The notes: generated by a model not told the origin, from the letters alone. A stretch of DNA of 48,835 nucleotides from Chitinophagaceae bacterium (GCA_020847395.1 JADLCD010000044.1:1-48835), one strand, 5' to 3'. Shown: positions 1 through 7,645, counted from the stretch's first letter. A program made the numbers and translations.

Positions 1-419
1 TATCATACCTGAGGGAATATGCCATGAGCTTTATGCAGCAGGTGGGCGTTCACTGCAATATTACCGTAACAGAACCGGTAGAAAATGTACATATATCCAG
101 CGATGCAAGGCGGCATATTTTTCTTGCGGTAAAAGAATCACTGCACAATGCTATTAAACACGCCGCCCCTACCGTAGTAAATGTTGATTTCAACATTTCT
201 GATATGCTTGATATTACTATAGCCGACAATGGTAAGGGAATTGAAGAAGTTTCATTTGAGTCCCTGAAAGGAAATGGCATGCGCAATATGAAAAAAAGAA
301 TGGATTACCTCGGCGGTAATATTCATGTAAATAATATCAATGGCACATCCGTAGTATTCAGCATTCCCATTGCAAACCTGCTTATTAACAACGATAATAT
401 TACTCCGCTGTTTCCATAA
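1..419 (+). CDS. Sensor histidine kinase, C-terminal part (5' end outside window)
   Basis: The reading frame is open from base 3 and reads SYLREYA before the first internal ATG at 24, so this is the tail of a longer gene and not a 131-residue protein. It carries a GHKL/HATPase_c ATP-binding domain: an N box (KESLHNAIKHA), a G1 box (DNGKGI) and a G2-like glycine segment (GNGMRNMKKRMDYLGG), ending IPIANLL a short way before the stop. The upstream LREYA stretch resembles the segment between the HisKA_3 phosphoacceptor helix and the ATPase domain in NarX/DesK-like and two-component kinases of Bacteroidota. It would phosphorylate a LuxR-type response regulator that is not in the window. The sensor and dimerisation portions are not visible, so the signal is unknown. 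Confidence 0.88.
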   Translation, partial: SYLREYAMSFMQQVGVHCNITVTEPVENVHISSDARRHIFLAVKESLHNAIKHAAPTVVNVDFNISDMLDITIADNGKGIEEVSFESLKGNGMRNMKKRMDYLGGNIHVNNINGTSVVFSIPIANLLINNDNITPLFP

Positions 420-469
420 TTGATGCGAAAAGAGGCATTTCAATTTTTAAATATGTCGCCGTATAAGGC

Positions 470-504
470 GCAGCCCCCTCCCGCCCCGGGCGGGAGGAGG
501 CTGC
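470..504 (+). terminator. GC-rich 17-bp hairpin after the histidine kinase
   Basis: GCAGCCCCCTCCCGCCC (470-486) pairs with GGGCGGGAGGAGGCTGC (488-504) with one mismatch, forming a very stable stem 50 bp past the kinase stop. No clear T-run follows on the plus strand, so it could be a transcription terminator or a palindromic repeat element. It is placed where the kinase transcript would end. Confidence 0.5.
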
Positions 505-590
505 TTGATTACCGATGAGCAAAGGTTAATGCATGCTGCACCTTGCATACAGTCTTAAACTATCAAAAGATTGAAACACACACTGCCAAA

Positions 591-622
591 TGCACGAATA
601 AAATATCGAATAAATTCGTGCA
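591..622. repeat. Inverted repeat TGCACGAAT / ATTCGTGCA
   Basis: Perfect 9-bp arms (591-599 and 614-622) separated by 14 bases. The right arm overlaps the start of a dispersed ATTCGTG repeat that recurs at 17074. The function is unknown. Confidence 0.55.
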
Positions 623-635
623 TTCGTGGCGTTAA
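614..635 (+). repeat. Dispersed repeat copy 1 (ATTCGTG-ATTCGTGGC)
   Basis: This 22-bp segment matches 17074-17095 at 20 of 22 positions. Both copies sit in intergenic DNA shortly before a plus-strand gene. They contain a tandem ATTCGTG unit and end GTTAA or ATTAA. I read them as remnants of a dispersed intergenic repeat of the genome. Confidence 0.5.
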
Positions 636-640
636 ATACA

Positions 641-665
641 TTAGTCTACTTAAAAAGTAGACTAA
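641..665. promoter_or_regulatory. Perfect 11-bp-arm palindrome upstream of the sulfatase
   Basis: TTAGTCTACTT and AAGTAGACTAA flank a 3-base centre (AAA). The site ends 7 bp before a TATATTTG element (672-679) that fits the Bacteroidota -7 consensus, so it covers the expected -33 region. That placement is typical of an operator for a dimeric regulator. The cognate regulator is unknown; the site could alternatively form an RNA hairpin. Confidence 0.5.
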
Positions 666-671
666 CTATCA

Positions 672-679
672 TATATTTG
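672..679 (+). promoter_or_regulatory. Candidate -7 element (TATATTTG) for the sulfatase gene
   Basis: Matches the Bacteroidota housekeeping -7 motif TAnnTTTG and lies 69 bp before the sulfatase ATG. No good TTG-type -33 motif is visible at the usual spacing; that region is occupied by the 641-665 palindrome. Confidence 0.35.
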
Positions 680-748
680 CCGCTTAAATTCAGGTTTAAA
701 AAGCCTGGTAGTTTAATCTTTTATAAATTGCATTATTAAGCGTAAGAT

Positions 749-2290
749 ATGAGTATAAAATCCGGCTTTTTCATTGGGCTACTGTTTGTTTCAGGTATAT
801 ATTCAGCCTTGCAGGCGCAGATAACACAACAAAAATCTTCCAGGCCCAATATCATTTTTATTTTTTCTGACGATCATGCTTATCAAACTATAAGCGCTTA
901 TGGAAGTAAGCTGGCGCAAACGCCCAATATTGACAGGATTGCTAACTCCGGCGCAATATTCAAAAACACTTTTATCACCAATTCCATTTGCGGGCCAAGC
1001 AGGGCTTGTTTGCTTACCGGCAAATACAGCCATATTAACGGCTATAAACTCAATGAAAAAAGTTTTAATATCAACCAGCAAATTTTTCCTGAACTGCTGC
1101 AGCAAAACGGTTATCAAACCGCGTGGATTGGTAAAATGCATCTTGGTGCCATCCCGAATGGATTAGACTATTGCAATGTTTTACCGGGACAGGGCAGTTA
1201 TTATAATCCTGATTTTGTAAATGCAAAAAAGGATACTACCCGCTACGAGGGATATGTTACGGATATCACCACAGATTTATCTGTAAACTGGTTAAACAAC
1301 AGGGATAAAACAAAACCTTTTTTTCTTGTTGTGGGGCAAAAAGCAACACACAGGGAATGGTTTCCTGATATACAGGATTTAGGCATGTATGATAGTGTTA
1401 ATTTCCCGCTGCCACTCACTTTTTATGATGATTATGATGGAAGACTTGCCGCGCAAAAACAAGATATGACGATTGACAAAACCATGCGCTTAAAAGAAGA
1501 TCTGAAAGTGCATATTGATTATGAAAAAGACTGGCTCTTTAAACGCTTTACACCTGAGCAGCGAAAAGCATATTATGATTATTACGAAGGAAAAGTAAGT
1601 AAGGAATTTGATGAAAGAAAATTAAGCGGCAAAGCGTTGGTGGAATGGAAATACCAGCGCTACCTGAAAGATTACCTCGCTACCGCGCATTCATTAGACA
1701 GGAATATCGGCCGCATACTCGACTATGTTGATAAAAACGGGTTAGCTGAAAATACCATTATCATATACGCCTCTGACCAGGGATTTTATATGGGCGAACA
1801 TGGCTGGTTTGATAAACGTTTTATGTATGAGGAATCATTGAGAACCGCTTTTGTAATGCGCTACCCCGGCGTAATTAAACCCGGAACCGTTATTAATAAA
1901 TTTACGCTCGGCATTGACTGGGCGCCCACTATTCTTGATATTGCCGGCGTAAAAGTTCCGGCTGATATACAAGGGGTTTCTATTGTACCGTTATTATCCG
2001 CGCAGAACACGCAGCCGCAATGGCGCAAAGAAATGTATTATCATTATTATGAGTTTCCGCAGCCACACCATGTATACCCGCACTTTGGTATACGCACGGA
2101 AAAATATAAGCTGATACGTTTTTATGGTGGTATAGATTCGTGGGAATTGTTTGACCTGGAAAAAGACCCGCATGAGCTGCATAATATTTACAATGATAAA
2201 AAATATGCAAAGCTTATCAGCCGGTTAAAAACATCCCTGCAAAAACTTATTATTGCATACAAAGATGATGAGGCATTGAAATTGTTGTAA
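749..2290 (+). CDS. Arylsulfatase (type I, formylglycine-dependent), exported
   Basis: 513 residues with an N-terminal signal peptide (cleavage near LQAQ). The sulfatase (alkaline phosphatase superfamily) fold begins RPNIIFIFSDDHAYQT, with metal-binding Asp41-Asp42. The sulfatase signature is CGPSRACLLTGKY with Cys81 as the residue oxidised to formylglycine (C-x-P-S-R). A second metal/active-site region reads DQGFYMGEHGWFDKR, and the C-terminus has the short domain usual in mucin- and glycosaminoglycan-type sulfatases. It hydrolyses sulfate esters in the periplasm; the substrate cannot be told from sequence alone. The next gene, 17 bp downstream, encodes a formylglycine-generating enzyme that would activate Cys81, so the two are very probably co-transcribed and functionally matched. 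Confidence 0.93.
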   Translation: MSIKSGFFIGLLFVSGIYSALQAQITQQKSSRPNIIFIFSDDHAYQTISAYGSKLAQTPNIDRIANSGAIFKNTFITNSICGPSRACLLTGKYSHINGYKLNEKSFNINQQIFPELLQQNGYQTAWIGKMHLGAIPNGLDYCNVLPGQGSYYNPDFVNAKKDTTRYEGYVTDITTDLSVNWLNNRDKTKPFFLVVGQKATHREWFPDIQDLGMYDSVNFPLPLTFYDDYDGRLAAQKQDMTIDKTMRLKEDLKVHIDYEKDWLFKRFTPEQRKAYYDYYEGKVSKEFDERKLSGKALVEWKYQRYLKDYLATAHSLDRNIGRILDYVDKNGLAENTIIIYASDQGFYMGEHGWFDKRFMYEESLRTAFVMRYPGVIKPGTVINKFTLGIDWAPTILDIAGVKVPADIQGVSIVPLLSAQNTQPQWRKEMYYHYYEFPQPHHVYPHFGIRTEKYKLIRFYGGIDSWELFDLEKDPHELHNIYNDKKYAKLISRLKTSLQKLIIAYKDDEALKLL

Positions 2291-2307
2291 CATTAAATTT
2301 GAGATTA

Positions 2308-3396
2308 ATGAAAGCAGGAAACGTTTTTATATACCTGGTATTATTTATAGCTGCATATGCTTTATTATCGTGCAGGCAACAACTTAAAAAAATTGCTGAC
2401 GGCAATCACGTTAAAGACAGCATGGCTGACTGCGTTGCGCCGCCCTCCCGCCTTGCTGCTGTTATGCAAAACAACCAACCTGTAACCAGTGGCGGTGGAA
2501 AAGACAGCGTAAAAATGGTTTGGATACCCGGCGGTGAATTTGAAATGGGCAGCAATGCTTTTCCTGATGCGCAGCCCATACATAAAGTAAGCGTGAATGG
2601 CTTTTGGATGGATGAGCACGAAGTAACCAACGCCCAGTTTGCTGCTTTTGTAAAAGCAACAGGCTATAAAACCGTTGCTGAACGTCCTTTAAACCCGGCA
2701 GACTTTCCCGGTGTGCCGGCAGATAATCTGGTGCCGGGCTCTGCGGTATTTACACCTCCTGCTCACCAGGTTAGTCTTGAAAACCCTTTGCAATGGTGGC
2801 GCTATATACATTATGCCAATTGGCAGCAGCCGGAAGGCCCGGGCAGCTCCATTAAAAACCGGGTGAACGAACCGGTAGTGCATGTATGTTATGAAGATGC
2901 GGCAGCTTATGCTGCATGGGCAGGCAAGCGATTACCAACCGAAGCAGAATGGGAATTTGCAGCGCGTGGCGGAAAAAAAAATAGTGATTATTATTGGGGA
3001 AATGAATTAAAGCCCGGCGGTAAATGGGTTGCCAATATTTTCCAGGGGCATTTTCCCCAAGGCAATACTAAAGAAGATGGTTATGCAGGTGTTGCGCCTA
3101 TAAAAACATTTGCGCCTGATGATTACGGACTATATGATATGAATGGCAACGTATGGGAATGGTGTTCAGATTTTTATCGTCCTGATTATTACAAAACAAG
3201 TACTTCAGATAATCCCAAAGGTCCTTCAGATAGTTTTGACCCTGATGAACCGGGCGCCGTAAAACGCGTTCAGCGCGGCGGTTCATTTTTATGTAGTGAT
3301 GAATATTGTGTACGCTACAAAGCCGGCAGCCGCGGCAAAGGCGAAGTAAGCAGCGGCAGCAATAATTTAGGGTTTAGGTGTGTGAGGGATAAATGA
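2308..3396 (+). CDS. Formylglycine-generating enzyme (FGE/SUMF1 family) lipoprotein
   Basis: About 362 residues from the ATG at 2308; a TTG start at 2299 in the same frame would add three residues. The N-terminus is a lipoprotein signal with lipobox LLSC, so the enzyme is periplasmic or outer-membrane anchored like its substrate. The FGE-sulfatase fold spans most of the chain (MVWIPGGEFEMGSN, MDEHEVTNAQF, RLPTEAEWEFAARGG, DMNGNVWEWCSDFY). The C-terminal GGSFLCSDEYCVRYKAGSR keeps both active-site cysteines (about 329 and 334) that bind copper and oxidise the sulfatase cysteine in true FGEs. Many SUMF1 relatives lack these cysteines, so this one is likely a genuine FGE and not merely FGE-like. 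It lies directly downstream of a Cys-type sulfatase. Confidence 0.88.
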   Translation: MKAGNVFIYLVLFIAAYALLSCRQQLKKIADGNHVKDSMADCVAPPSRLAAVMQNNQPVTSGGGKDSVKMVWIPGGEFEMGSNAFPDAQPIHKVSVNGFWMDEHEVTNAQFAAFVKATGYKTVAERPLNPADFPGVPADNLVPGSAVFTPPAHQVSLENPLQWWRYIHYANWQQPEGPGSSIKNRVNEPVVHVCYEDAAAYAAWAGKRLPTEAEWEFAARGGKKNSDYYWGNELKPGGKWVANIFQGHFPQGNTKEDGYAGVAPIKTFAPDDYGLYDMNGNVWEWCSDFYRPDYYKTSTSDNPKGPSDSFDPDEPGAVKRVQRGGSFLCSDEYCVRYKAGSRGKGEVSSGSNNLGFRCVRDK

Positions 3397-3472
3397 GTTA
3401 TTTAAATAGTGTCATGTCAATCAAAAAGTGGCGGGGCACTGTCGTGAAATGTAACAAATTTGGCAGATTTAA

Positions 3473-3706
3473 AAATCCCTCCTGCTAACAGGCTGGAAAA
3501 TAAATATTCCGCAAACAAGAATTTCAGAAATTATAAAAGACAATAGGCGAATTACTGCTGATACAGCGCTCAGGTTAAGCAAATATTTTGGCAATAGTGC
3601 TAAATTCTGGCTTGGAATCCAAAACGATTTTGACATAGAAGAGGATATCTTAGCCAAGAGTGCAACAATTAAAACGATAAAATCAATCAGTACAAAAGTA
3701 GCATAA
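3473..3706 (+). pseudogene. higA: 5'-truncated HigA-type antitoxin remnant
   Basis: From 3491 the frame reads GWKINIPQTRISEIIKDNRR, ITADTALRLSKYFGNSAKFW and LGIQNDFDIEED and then stops at 3704-3706. This is the HTH recognition helix and the C-terminal half of the XRE/HigA addiction-module antitoxin family. The frame is closed by a stop at 3470-3472 and contains no ATG before the HTH, so the first roughly 35-40 residues of the family are missing. No HigB toxin gene precedes it. The TAA stop lies inside the first arm of an attC-like palindrome. I call it a degraded antitoxin gene; an unusual non-ATG start giving a short protein is possible but unlikely. Confidence 0.75.
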
Positions 3707-3794
3707 CGGCCTGCAATATTTCCGGCTGGCTGAATACGGATATACAATAAAAGATATTTTCAACTTTTGTATATTACATCGGCAGCCGTTAGGA
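3701..3794 (+). other. attC-like imperfect palindrome (possible integron cassette recombination site)
   Basis: GCATAACGGCCTGC (3701-3714) is complementary to GCAGCCGTTA (3782-3791), with one extra base in the left arm. Inside it TATACAA/TTGTATA and AAAAG/CTTTT can pair as a second stem. Overall length is 94 bp, within the range of attC sites. The right end GTTAGGA is one base off the R' core GTTRRRY, and the left end GCATAAC is one base off RYYYAAC. The stop codon of the preceding higA remnant sits inside the left arm, as is usual in compact cassettes. Antitoxin genes are common integron cargo. No integrase is visible, so the call is tentative. Confidence 0.42.
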
Positions 3795-3856
3795 GCTAAG
3801 CGTTTTTCAAATGCCGTGGCGAACACAAAGCTGTTGAACTTTAGCGGCGAATATAA

Positions 3857-4074
3857 ATGCGAAACTTCATAAATTTAATAACGTCAATATTTTTGGCAAT
3901 TTGCTTTTGCAATTCTGTATTTGGGCAGATTGATACTTCTTCCATGAATAAGATGAAATTATCAGAGCTGTAAAAAAATACTATGCTTCAACCAGAGATG
4001 CAGAGCATAAGCATGGTATGGATATACAAGGTAAAATATACTATAATGGGTATAGTATAACGCGTCATATCTGA
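3857..4074 (+). pseudogene. Frameshifted gene for a small secreted protein
   Basis: ATG at 3857 opens MRNFINLITSIFLAICFCNS then VFGQ, a clear signal peptide with a probable cleavage after FGQ, but the frame stops at 3971-3973 after 38 codons. Another frame takes over without a gap around 3945-3955 and reads DEIIRAVKKYYASTRDAEHK followed by HGMDIQGKIYYNGYSI, ending TGA at 4072-4074. The two halves read as one protein of about 72 residues broken by a single indel. I recognise no family. It follows the attC-like site, as a second cassette gene would. Confidence 0.55.
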
Positions 4075-4089
4075 ATGCTGAAAGCTATC

Positions 4090-5634
4090 TCAATACCCCT
4101 CCTGATCAAATCCCTCTTCCTCATCAAATGACGAACTTTCTCTTCCAATGTTTCCCATATTCAGCATGGAGCCCATCAGGTCTTTAAATTCTATTTTGCC
4201 ATTCAGTACTTTTTTGCTGATTAAAGAATAAGACGACAAACCATGCAATATCAACTCCATCAGCAATGCATTTTCTTTTTCATTAGCATGCGGAAAAGTT
4301 TTTTTAACCAGTGCATATAAGCCATCAACCTGGTAAAGCAGTTGTACTTTTTCCTTGTCTTTTACATTAAACAAAATGTCTAATGAGTTGCCTTTATCAA
4401 ACCAGTTGATGATAGGACGATATGGATTATTATTTTCTTCCTCCTTCTTTTGCGGTTTTCTTTTCTTTAATGCATCGGGATTGGGAAAGTATTGAATAAA
4501 CAAAGTACGTATAGACTTGTTCAACAAATTAAACGCAACCTGGTAAGGCCCTTCCTGTTCTCCTTCGTATACCAGCTCTACTTTCCCCGTTACTGAAGGA
4601 ATAATACCCGTAAGGTCAGATATCCAAACCTGTGTTTCTTTTTCTTTATTAATGATGGCTCTTCTTTCTGCGGCGCTCACAGCATTTTCAAAAGCCGCTA
4701 TCGGTAAACGTGCGGAAACGCCGCTTTTCTGGTCAACCAGTTCACTGGCCCTGGCTTCAAAAGCTACCTGTTCTATCATGCGTTTTACCAGGTCGCTGAT
4801 CTTTACTTTTTCTGTTTGCTCTTCAATAATATCGGCTTCCTGTTCTGTAATGGAAAGGGAATCCTCTATATTCTTTGGGTAATGTGTTAATATCTGGCTC
4901 TCAATGCGGTCTTTCAGCGGCGTTACTATTGAGCCCCTGTTCGTGTAATCTTCAGGGTTAGCAGTAAACACAAATAATATATCCAATGCAAGACGTAATT
5001 TAAATCCACGTATCTGTATATCGCCTTCCTGCAAAATATTAAACAACGCTACCTGTATTCTTGCCTGCAAATCGGGCAACTCATTAATTACAAAAATACC
5101 ACGGTTGCTTCTTGGTATAATACCATAGTGAATCACTCTTTCATCAGCAAAATTAAGTTTGAGATTTGCCGCTTTAATCGGGTCGATATCTCCAATCAAA
5201 TCTGCAACACTTACATCCGGTGTTGCCAGCTTTTCGCCATAGCGTGCGCTGCGATGCAGCCATTCAACCGGGGTGTTATCTCCCTTTTCAGCTATCAGGT
5301 CGATAGATGATTTTGACAGCGGGTGTAAAGGGTTATCATTGATTTCGCTGCCTGCAATTACAGGGATGTATTCCTCCAGCAAATCAATCATCTGTCGTGC
5401 CATACGCGTTTTTGCCTGGCCGCGTAACCCGAGAAACAAAATATTATGCCGTGATAGTAATGCCCTTTCCGTATCAGGAATTACACTGTCTTCATAACCC
5501 ACAATTCCCGGAAAAGTTGTTTCACCGTGCTGTAGTTTTTTTACCAGGTTGTTTCTTATTTCTTCTTTAACCGTTTTGCTCTTATACCCTGAAGCTTTTA
5601 ATTCGCCTAACGTGTTTATATTTTTAATATTCAT
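4090..5634 (-). CDS. MoxR/magnesium-chelatase-type AAA+ ATPase
   Basis: 514 residues. The AAA+ core shows a Walker A motif (GLRGQAKT, residues 69-76), Walker B (IFVINE, about 180-185) and sensor 1 (FTANPEDY, about 223-230), in the order seen in MoxR and BchI/ChlI ATPases. A charged stretch (KKRKPQKKEEENNN) separates the ATPase from a C-terminal helical region. The upstream gene on the same strand encodes a von Willebrand A protein. MoxR-type ATPases act with VWA partners as chaperone or metal-insertion machines; no chlorophyll, cobalamin or CO-dehydrogenase genes are nearby, so a general chaperone-like role is the safer reading. The client is unknown. Confidence 0.87.
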   Translation of the reverse strand: MNIKNINTLGELKASGYKSKTVKEEIRNNLVKKLQHGETTFPGIVGYEDSVIPDTERALLSRHNILFLGLRGQAKTRMARQMIDLLEEYIPVIAGSEINDNPLHPLSKSSIDLIAEKGDNTPVEWLHRSARYGEKLATPDVSVADLIGDIDPIKAANLKLNFADERVIHYGIIPRSNRGIFVINELPDLQARIQVALFNILQEGDIQIRGFKLRLALDILFVFTANPEDYTNRGSIVTPLKDRIESQILTHYPKNIEDSLSITEQEADIIEEQTEKVKISDLVKRMIEQVAFEARASELVDQKSGVSARLPIAAFENAVSAAERRAIINKEKETQVWISDLTGIIPSVTGKVELVYEGEQEGPYQVAFNLLNKSIRTLFIQYFPNPDALKKRKPQKKEEENNNPYRPIINWFDKGNSLDILFNVKDKEKVQLLYQVDGLYALVKKTFPHANEKENALLMELILHGLSSYSLISKKVLNGKIEFKDLMGSMLNMGNIGRESSSFDEEEGFDQEGY

Positions 5635-5664
5635 TGCTGTTTTCTTTGTACTGCTGTTTTAATA

Positions 5665-5692
5665 GTAGAGACAAGGCATGCCTTGTCTTTAC
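5665..5692. repeat. 28-bp palindromic repeat, copy A
   Basis: Runs from GTAGAGACAAGGC to GCCTTGTCTTTAC around a central AT. The inner 20 bp are a perfect palindrome. It differs from copy B (5713-5740) by two substitutions. Both lie between the VWA and AAA+ genes. Confidence 0.8.
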
Positions 5693-5712
5693 TGTTTATT
5701 TATTTTTTGTGG

Positions 5713-5740
5713 GTAGAGACAAGGCACGCCTTGTCTCTAC
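5713..5740. repeat. 28-bp palindromic repeat, copy B
   Basis: GTAGAGACAAGGC, two central bases, GCCTTGTCTCTAC: perfect 13-bp arms. It begins 20 bp after the end of copy A. Palindromes of this kind are REP-like intergenic elements and may also fold in the VWA-AAA+ transcript and modulate its stability or termination. Confidence 0.8.
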
Positions 5741-5766
5741 GCGTTCCACCCTACGCCCTACACCTC

Positions 5767-6864
5767 CTAATAAACCGTCTTCCTTTTACCGCTTTCAAAA
5801 TCCTTAAATATAAAAGAACCCAGGTCATCCAGCGAAGCAAAATATGCTTTGCCATGATTGGTTTCTGTAAACTCCTGCACAAATTTCTGCAGGTAAGGAT
5901 CAGTAGCAATCATAAAGGTGGTAATAGGGATTTTCAGCTTCTTGCACTGAGCCGCAAGATTAATGCAACGGTTGACTACTTTTCTATCAAGCCCAAAACT
6001 GTTTTTGTAATACTTCTTACCTATTTTTAAACAGGTGGGTTTACCATCTGTAATCATAAATATCTGTTTGTTCGGATTTTTTCTTCTCCGCAAAATATCC
6101 ATTGCCAGCTCCAAACCTGCTACAGTATTGGTATGGTAAGGCCCTACCTGCAGGTAAGCAATATCCTTTATTTCAATTGGCCAGGCATCATTACCAAATA
6201 CAACGATATCCAACGTGTCTTTAGGATATTTTGTAGTGATGAGCTCGCTCAATGCCATCGCTACTTTTTTTGCCGGTGTAATACGGTCTTCCCCGTATAA
6301 TATCATGGAATGAGAAATATCAATCATCAATACCGTTGATGTTTGCGATTTAAAATCTGTTTCCCTGATTTCAAGATCATCTTCATTCATATGCAAGCTA
6401 TCCACGCCGTGATTGATTTGAGCATTTCTTATTGAGCTTACAAAATCTATCTGCTCAAGCATATCACCAAACTGGTATGGGCGTGTTTCCGGTTTTATTT
6501 CATCTCCCTGCCCGGGCTTATAAGTGCGATGCTCACCCTGTTTTGTTTTTTTCAGCTTACCAAAAATTTCTTCCAGGCTTCTTTTACGAATACCTTTTTC
6601 TGTTTTAGGCGTAATATGAATTTCACCATTCTGTTTATTCTCGTCTATATATCCTTTTTCTTTCAATTCATCAATAAAATCGCCTAAACCATATTCATCA
6701 TTCGTAAACCCATATTGCTTATCTAACTGTGTTAACCAGTTTAATGCCTCGCTTACATCACCGCTGGTATATGTAAGCAATTGCATAAACAAATCGAGCA
6801 ATTGCTCAAATTTTGTTTTGCCTCCCTCATTGGGATCGTATAGTGAAAAATGGTATCCTAACAT
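5767..6864 (-). CDS. von Willebrand factor A domain protein, partner of the AAA+ ATPase
   Basis: 365 residues. The N-terminal roughly 170 residues are mainly helical and charged (NWLTQLDKQYGF, FIDELKEKGY, EEIFGKLKKTKQGEHRTY). The C-terminal half is a VWA domain with an intact MIDAS motif DISHS (residues 182-186), followed by VFGNDAWP and MITDGKPT segments that complete the metal site. No signal peptide, so it is cytoplasmic. It is transcribed first and the AAA+ gene follows after 132 bp holding two palindromes. VWA/MoxR pairs use the VWA protein to present clients to the ATPase ring. The specific client is not evident. Confidence 0.87.
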   Translation of the reverse strand: MLGYHFSLYDPNEGGKTKFEQLLDLFMQLLTYTSGDVSEALNWLTQLDKQYGFTNDEYGLGDFIDELKEKGYIDENKQNGEIHITPKTEKGIRKRSLEEIFGKLKKTKQGEHRTYKPGQGDEIKPETRPYQFGDMLEQIDFVSSIRNAQINHGVDSLHMNEDDLEIRETDFKSQTSTVLMIDISHSMILYGEDRITPAKKVAMALSELITTKYPKDTLDIVVFGNDAWPIEIKDIAYLQVGPYHTNTVAGLELAMDILRRRKNPNKQIFMITDGKPTCLKIGKKYYKNSFGLDRKVVNRCINLAAQCKKLKIPITTFMIATDPYLQKFVQEFTETNHGKAYFASLDDLGSFIFKDFESGKRKTVY

Positions 6865-6994
6865 ATGAACTCCTTCTTTAATTAAAAAACTGCAGGAGGT
6901 GCATTATTGAAGTGAAAATGGCAGGTAACCAAACAACCGTGAAGCAGATCAATATCTCTATCCTCCTTTACAACAATATGCAATTTAAGAATTT

Positions 6995-7645
6995 TTAAAT
7001 AACCAAAAGGTTGCGGCTAACAGTGCTGCTGAAGATGGTTTTTGTTTTGTTATTAAGCTTTACACTCATCGATTTATCAAATTCCTGTATTTCTTTTACT
7101 TCAATACCCGATCCAAGTTCCAGCCCCAGCGAATCGAGGAATTGCAGAAACGACGCATCATGATTTGCTACTCCTGTAAGCTTATATGTTTTATTAATTT
7201 GTCCTTCTGATAGCGGAAAGGATTTATATACAGGCAGTTTTCCCGCTGCATCCGGAATCGGTTCTCCATGCGGATCAAACTGCGGGTAGCCAAGCATTTC
7301 ATCAACGCGGTTAAAAAATCGCTCTGACTGTATATGCTCAATTTGTTCGGCAATATCATGCACCTCTTCCCAGCCCATGCCCATCACCTGCGATAAAAAT
7401 AATTCTGTAAGCCGGTGTTTGCGTAAAATATGCAGCGCCTGCTTCCTGCCTTTTTCAGTAAGCTCAATGGCTTTATATTTTTCGTGCCGGATAAACTTTT
7501 TCTCCGAGAGCTTTTTCATCATGCTGTTTACAGTCGGCATTTTAATATTAAGCGCCTCCGCGATATCCTTAACCGCAATCGCCGGTTTTTCCTCGGATAG
7601 CCTGTATAATACTTTAAGGTAGTTTTCTTCTGTAAGCGAGATCAT
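6995..7645 (-). CDS. DtxR/MntR-family metal-dependent transcriptional repressor
   Basis: 216 residues. An N-terminal winged helix (MISLTEENYLKVLYRLSE, then a recognition helix around MPTVNSMMKKLSEKKF) is followed by the DtxR dimerisation/metal-binding domain (RHRLTELFLSQVMGMGWEEV, then HDIAEQIEHI with typical His/Glu ligands) and a C-terminal FeoA/SH3-like domain (about 140-216). Members sense Fe(II) or Mn(II) and repress metal-uptake genes. It is divergent from a TonB-dependent receptor whose promoter holds a perfect GTTAGATT/AATCTAAC palindrome, the most obvious target. Whether it senses iron or manganese cannot be settled from sequence alone. Confidence 0.9.
   Translation of the reverse strand: MISLTEENYLKVLYRLSEEKPAIAVKDIAEALNIKMPTVNSMMKKLSEKKFIRHEKYKAIELTEKGRKQALHILRKHRLTELFLSQVMGMGWEEVHDIAEQIEHIQSERFFNRVDEMLGYPQFDPHGEPIPDAAGKLPVYKSFPLSEGQINKTYKLTGVANHDASFLQFLDSLGLELGSGIEVKEIQEFDKSMSVKLNNKTKTIFSSTVSRNLLVI

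Noticed and set aside
3397-3470. Possible N-terminal higA fragment upstream of the remnant
   Set aside because: All frames here contain stops and none resembles the HigA N-terminus.
3473-3706. An intact HigBA toxin-antitoxin system
   Set aside because: No toxin gene, no start codon and loss of the antitoxin N-terminus; only a remnant.
3469-3747. A 92-residue minus-strand frame opposite the higA remnant
   Set aside because: The plus strand carries an obvious HigA HTH segment; the minus frame is its antisense shadow.
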